Source: Pseudoruegeria sp. SHC-113 (GTDB taxonomy: Bacteria; Pseudomonadota; Alphaproteobacteria; Rhodobacterales; Rhodobacteraceae). Taken from it: DNA of 64,000 bases. The notes below the pieces were generated by a model. That model saw only the letters and a list, made by a program, of their open reading frames with translations. It had not been told where the DNA came from and searched no databases. This document shows, one piece after another, positions 63,463 through 64,000 of this stretch. Within the stretch, counting starts at the first letter, position 1. Every line of letters starts with the position of its first letter. The DNA lies in contig NZ_JAHUBR010000001.1 of the NCBI RefSeq assembly GCF_025376885.1, positions 2,852,001 to 2,916,000 of the forward strand. Direction: 5' to 3'. The translations under genes and the position numbers were made by a program.

Positions 63463-64000
63463 ATGACCGAGACCCAGAAAGATCGCCCCTGGCTCTTCCG
63501 CACTTATGCCGGCCACTCCACGGCCAAGGCATCCAACGCTTTGTACCGCACCAACCTGTCCAAGGGGCAGACGGGGCTTTCGGTGGCCTTCGATCTGCCA
63601 ACGCAGACGGGCTATGATTCCGATCACGAGCTGGCGCGCGGCGAAGTGGGCAAGGTTGGCGTGCCGGTGAGCCATCTGGGCGACATGCGCACCCTGTTTG
63701 ACGAAATCCCGCTCGAACAGATGAACACCTCCATGACGATCAACGCCACCGCCCCCTGGCTGCTGGCCCTCTATATCGCGGTGGCCGAGGAACAGGGCGC
63801 CGATGTCAGCAAGCTGCAGGGCACCGTTCAGAACGACATCATCAAGGAATACCTGAGCCGCGGCACTTACGTGTGCCCGCCCAAGCCGTCGCTTCGGATG
63901 ATCACCGATGTGGCCGCCTACACGCGCGAACACCTGCCCAAGTGGAACCCGATGAACGTCTGTTCCTACCACCTGCAGGAAGCGGGCGCGACGCCGGAAG
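63463..64000 (+). CDS. ecm: ethylmalonyl-CoA mutase, N-terminal part
   Basis: The first 179 residues of a B12-dependent acyl-CoA mutase; the window ends inside it. TYAGHSTAKASNALYRTNLS, TGLSVAFDLPTQTGYDSDH, LGDMRTLFDEIPLEQMNTSM and GTVQNDIIKEYLSRGTYVCP are typical of the substrate-binding barrel of the family. Proximity to ccr makes ethylmalonyl-CoA the likely substrate (isomerised to methylsuccinyl-CoA). GAGG precedes the ATG. Methylmalonyl-CoA mutase is the alternative. Confidence 0.93.
   Translation, partial: MTETQKDRPWLFRTYAGHSTAKASNALYRTNLSKGQTGLSVAFDLPTQTGYDSDHELARGEVGKVGVPVSHLGDMRTLFDEIPLEQMNTSMTINATAPWLLALYIAVAEEQGADVSKLQGTVQNDIIKEYLSRGTYVCPPKPSLRMITDVAAYTREHLPKWNPMNVCSYHLQEAGATPE

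Overview
The window is a GC-rich chromosomal segment of an alphaproteobacterium. It most likely comes from the Rhodobacteraceae (Roseobacter group). The gene content fits this: crotonyl-CoA carboxylase/reductase beside ethylmalonyl-CoA mutase, a tandem luxR-luxI pair preceded by a small roseobacter-type protein, a GcvT-type dimethylglycine dehydrogenase-like enzyme, rpoH next to cobU/cobC, and a candidate Irr iron-control box. Genes are dense, with many 1-4 bp start/stop overlaps. I see no rRNA, tRNA, CRISPR array, transposase or prophage.

Layout. 1-6.1 kb: end of xdhB, then xdhC and a BMP-type (purine/nucleoside) ABC transporter (ATPase, two permeases, binding protein), so probably purine uptake linked to purine oxidation. 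6.3-9.6 kb: DUF1993 protein, aldo/keto reductase, FAD oxidoreductase and DUF938 methyltransferase. 9.6-15.4 kb (minus strand): RTX-repeat protein, membrane protein, a DMGDH/GcvT two-domain enzyme carrying an in-frame palindromic insert, and a small membrane-anchored protein. 15.5-24.3 kb: panC-panB followed by a MITE-like repeat, lipase-like protein, sulfotransferase-like protein, 2-hydroxyacid dehydrogenase, SH3 protein, CDF metal transporter, M3 peptidase and DUF4399 protein. 24.3-30 kb (minus): amino-acid ABC permease and binding protein, moeB-like, dut, coaBC and rpoH. 29.9-34 kb (plus): cobU, cobC-like phosphatase, a GST with a cysteine-rich tail, and comM.

33.5-36 kb (minus): gshB, yraN and rsmI. 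35.9-41.4 kb (plus): lipoprotein PBP activator, glnD and murJ. A rhomboid-fold protein lacking its catalytic residues follows, divergent from trpS. 43.4-45.4 kb (minus): secreted hypothetical protein, GNAT and L,D-transpeptidase. 45.6-49.6 kb (plus): VOC protein, ilvE-like aminotransferase, universal stress protein, Nfu Fe-S scaffold, tsaB and rimI. 49.8-54.4 kb: a second, complete BMP-type ABC transporter in a different gene order. 54.5-56.2 kb: TauE/SafE exporter and a TIGR02186 protein. 56.2-59.9 kb (minus): YrbL-like protein, RecD-like helicase, luxI and luxR, preceded by a small gene and a TTAA-N7-TTAA (CtrA-type) motif. 60.4-64 kb: ccr, a PlsB-like acyltransferase and the start of ecm on the opposite strand, i.e. 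the ethylmalonyl-CoA pathway for acetyl-CoA assimilation.

The most notable non-coding signals are a four-copy REP-like palindromic family with compensatory stem changes (one copy inside a coding sequence, one between a binding-protein gene and its permease gene), the CtrA-type motif above the quorum-sensing genes, the Irr-type box above nfu, a hairpin covering the gshB ribosome binding site, and a candidate MITE directly after panB.
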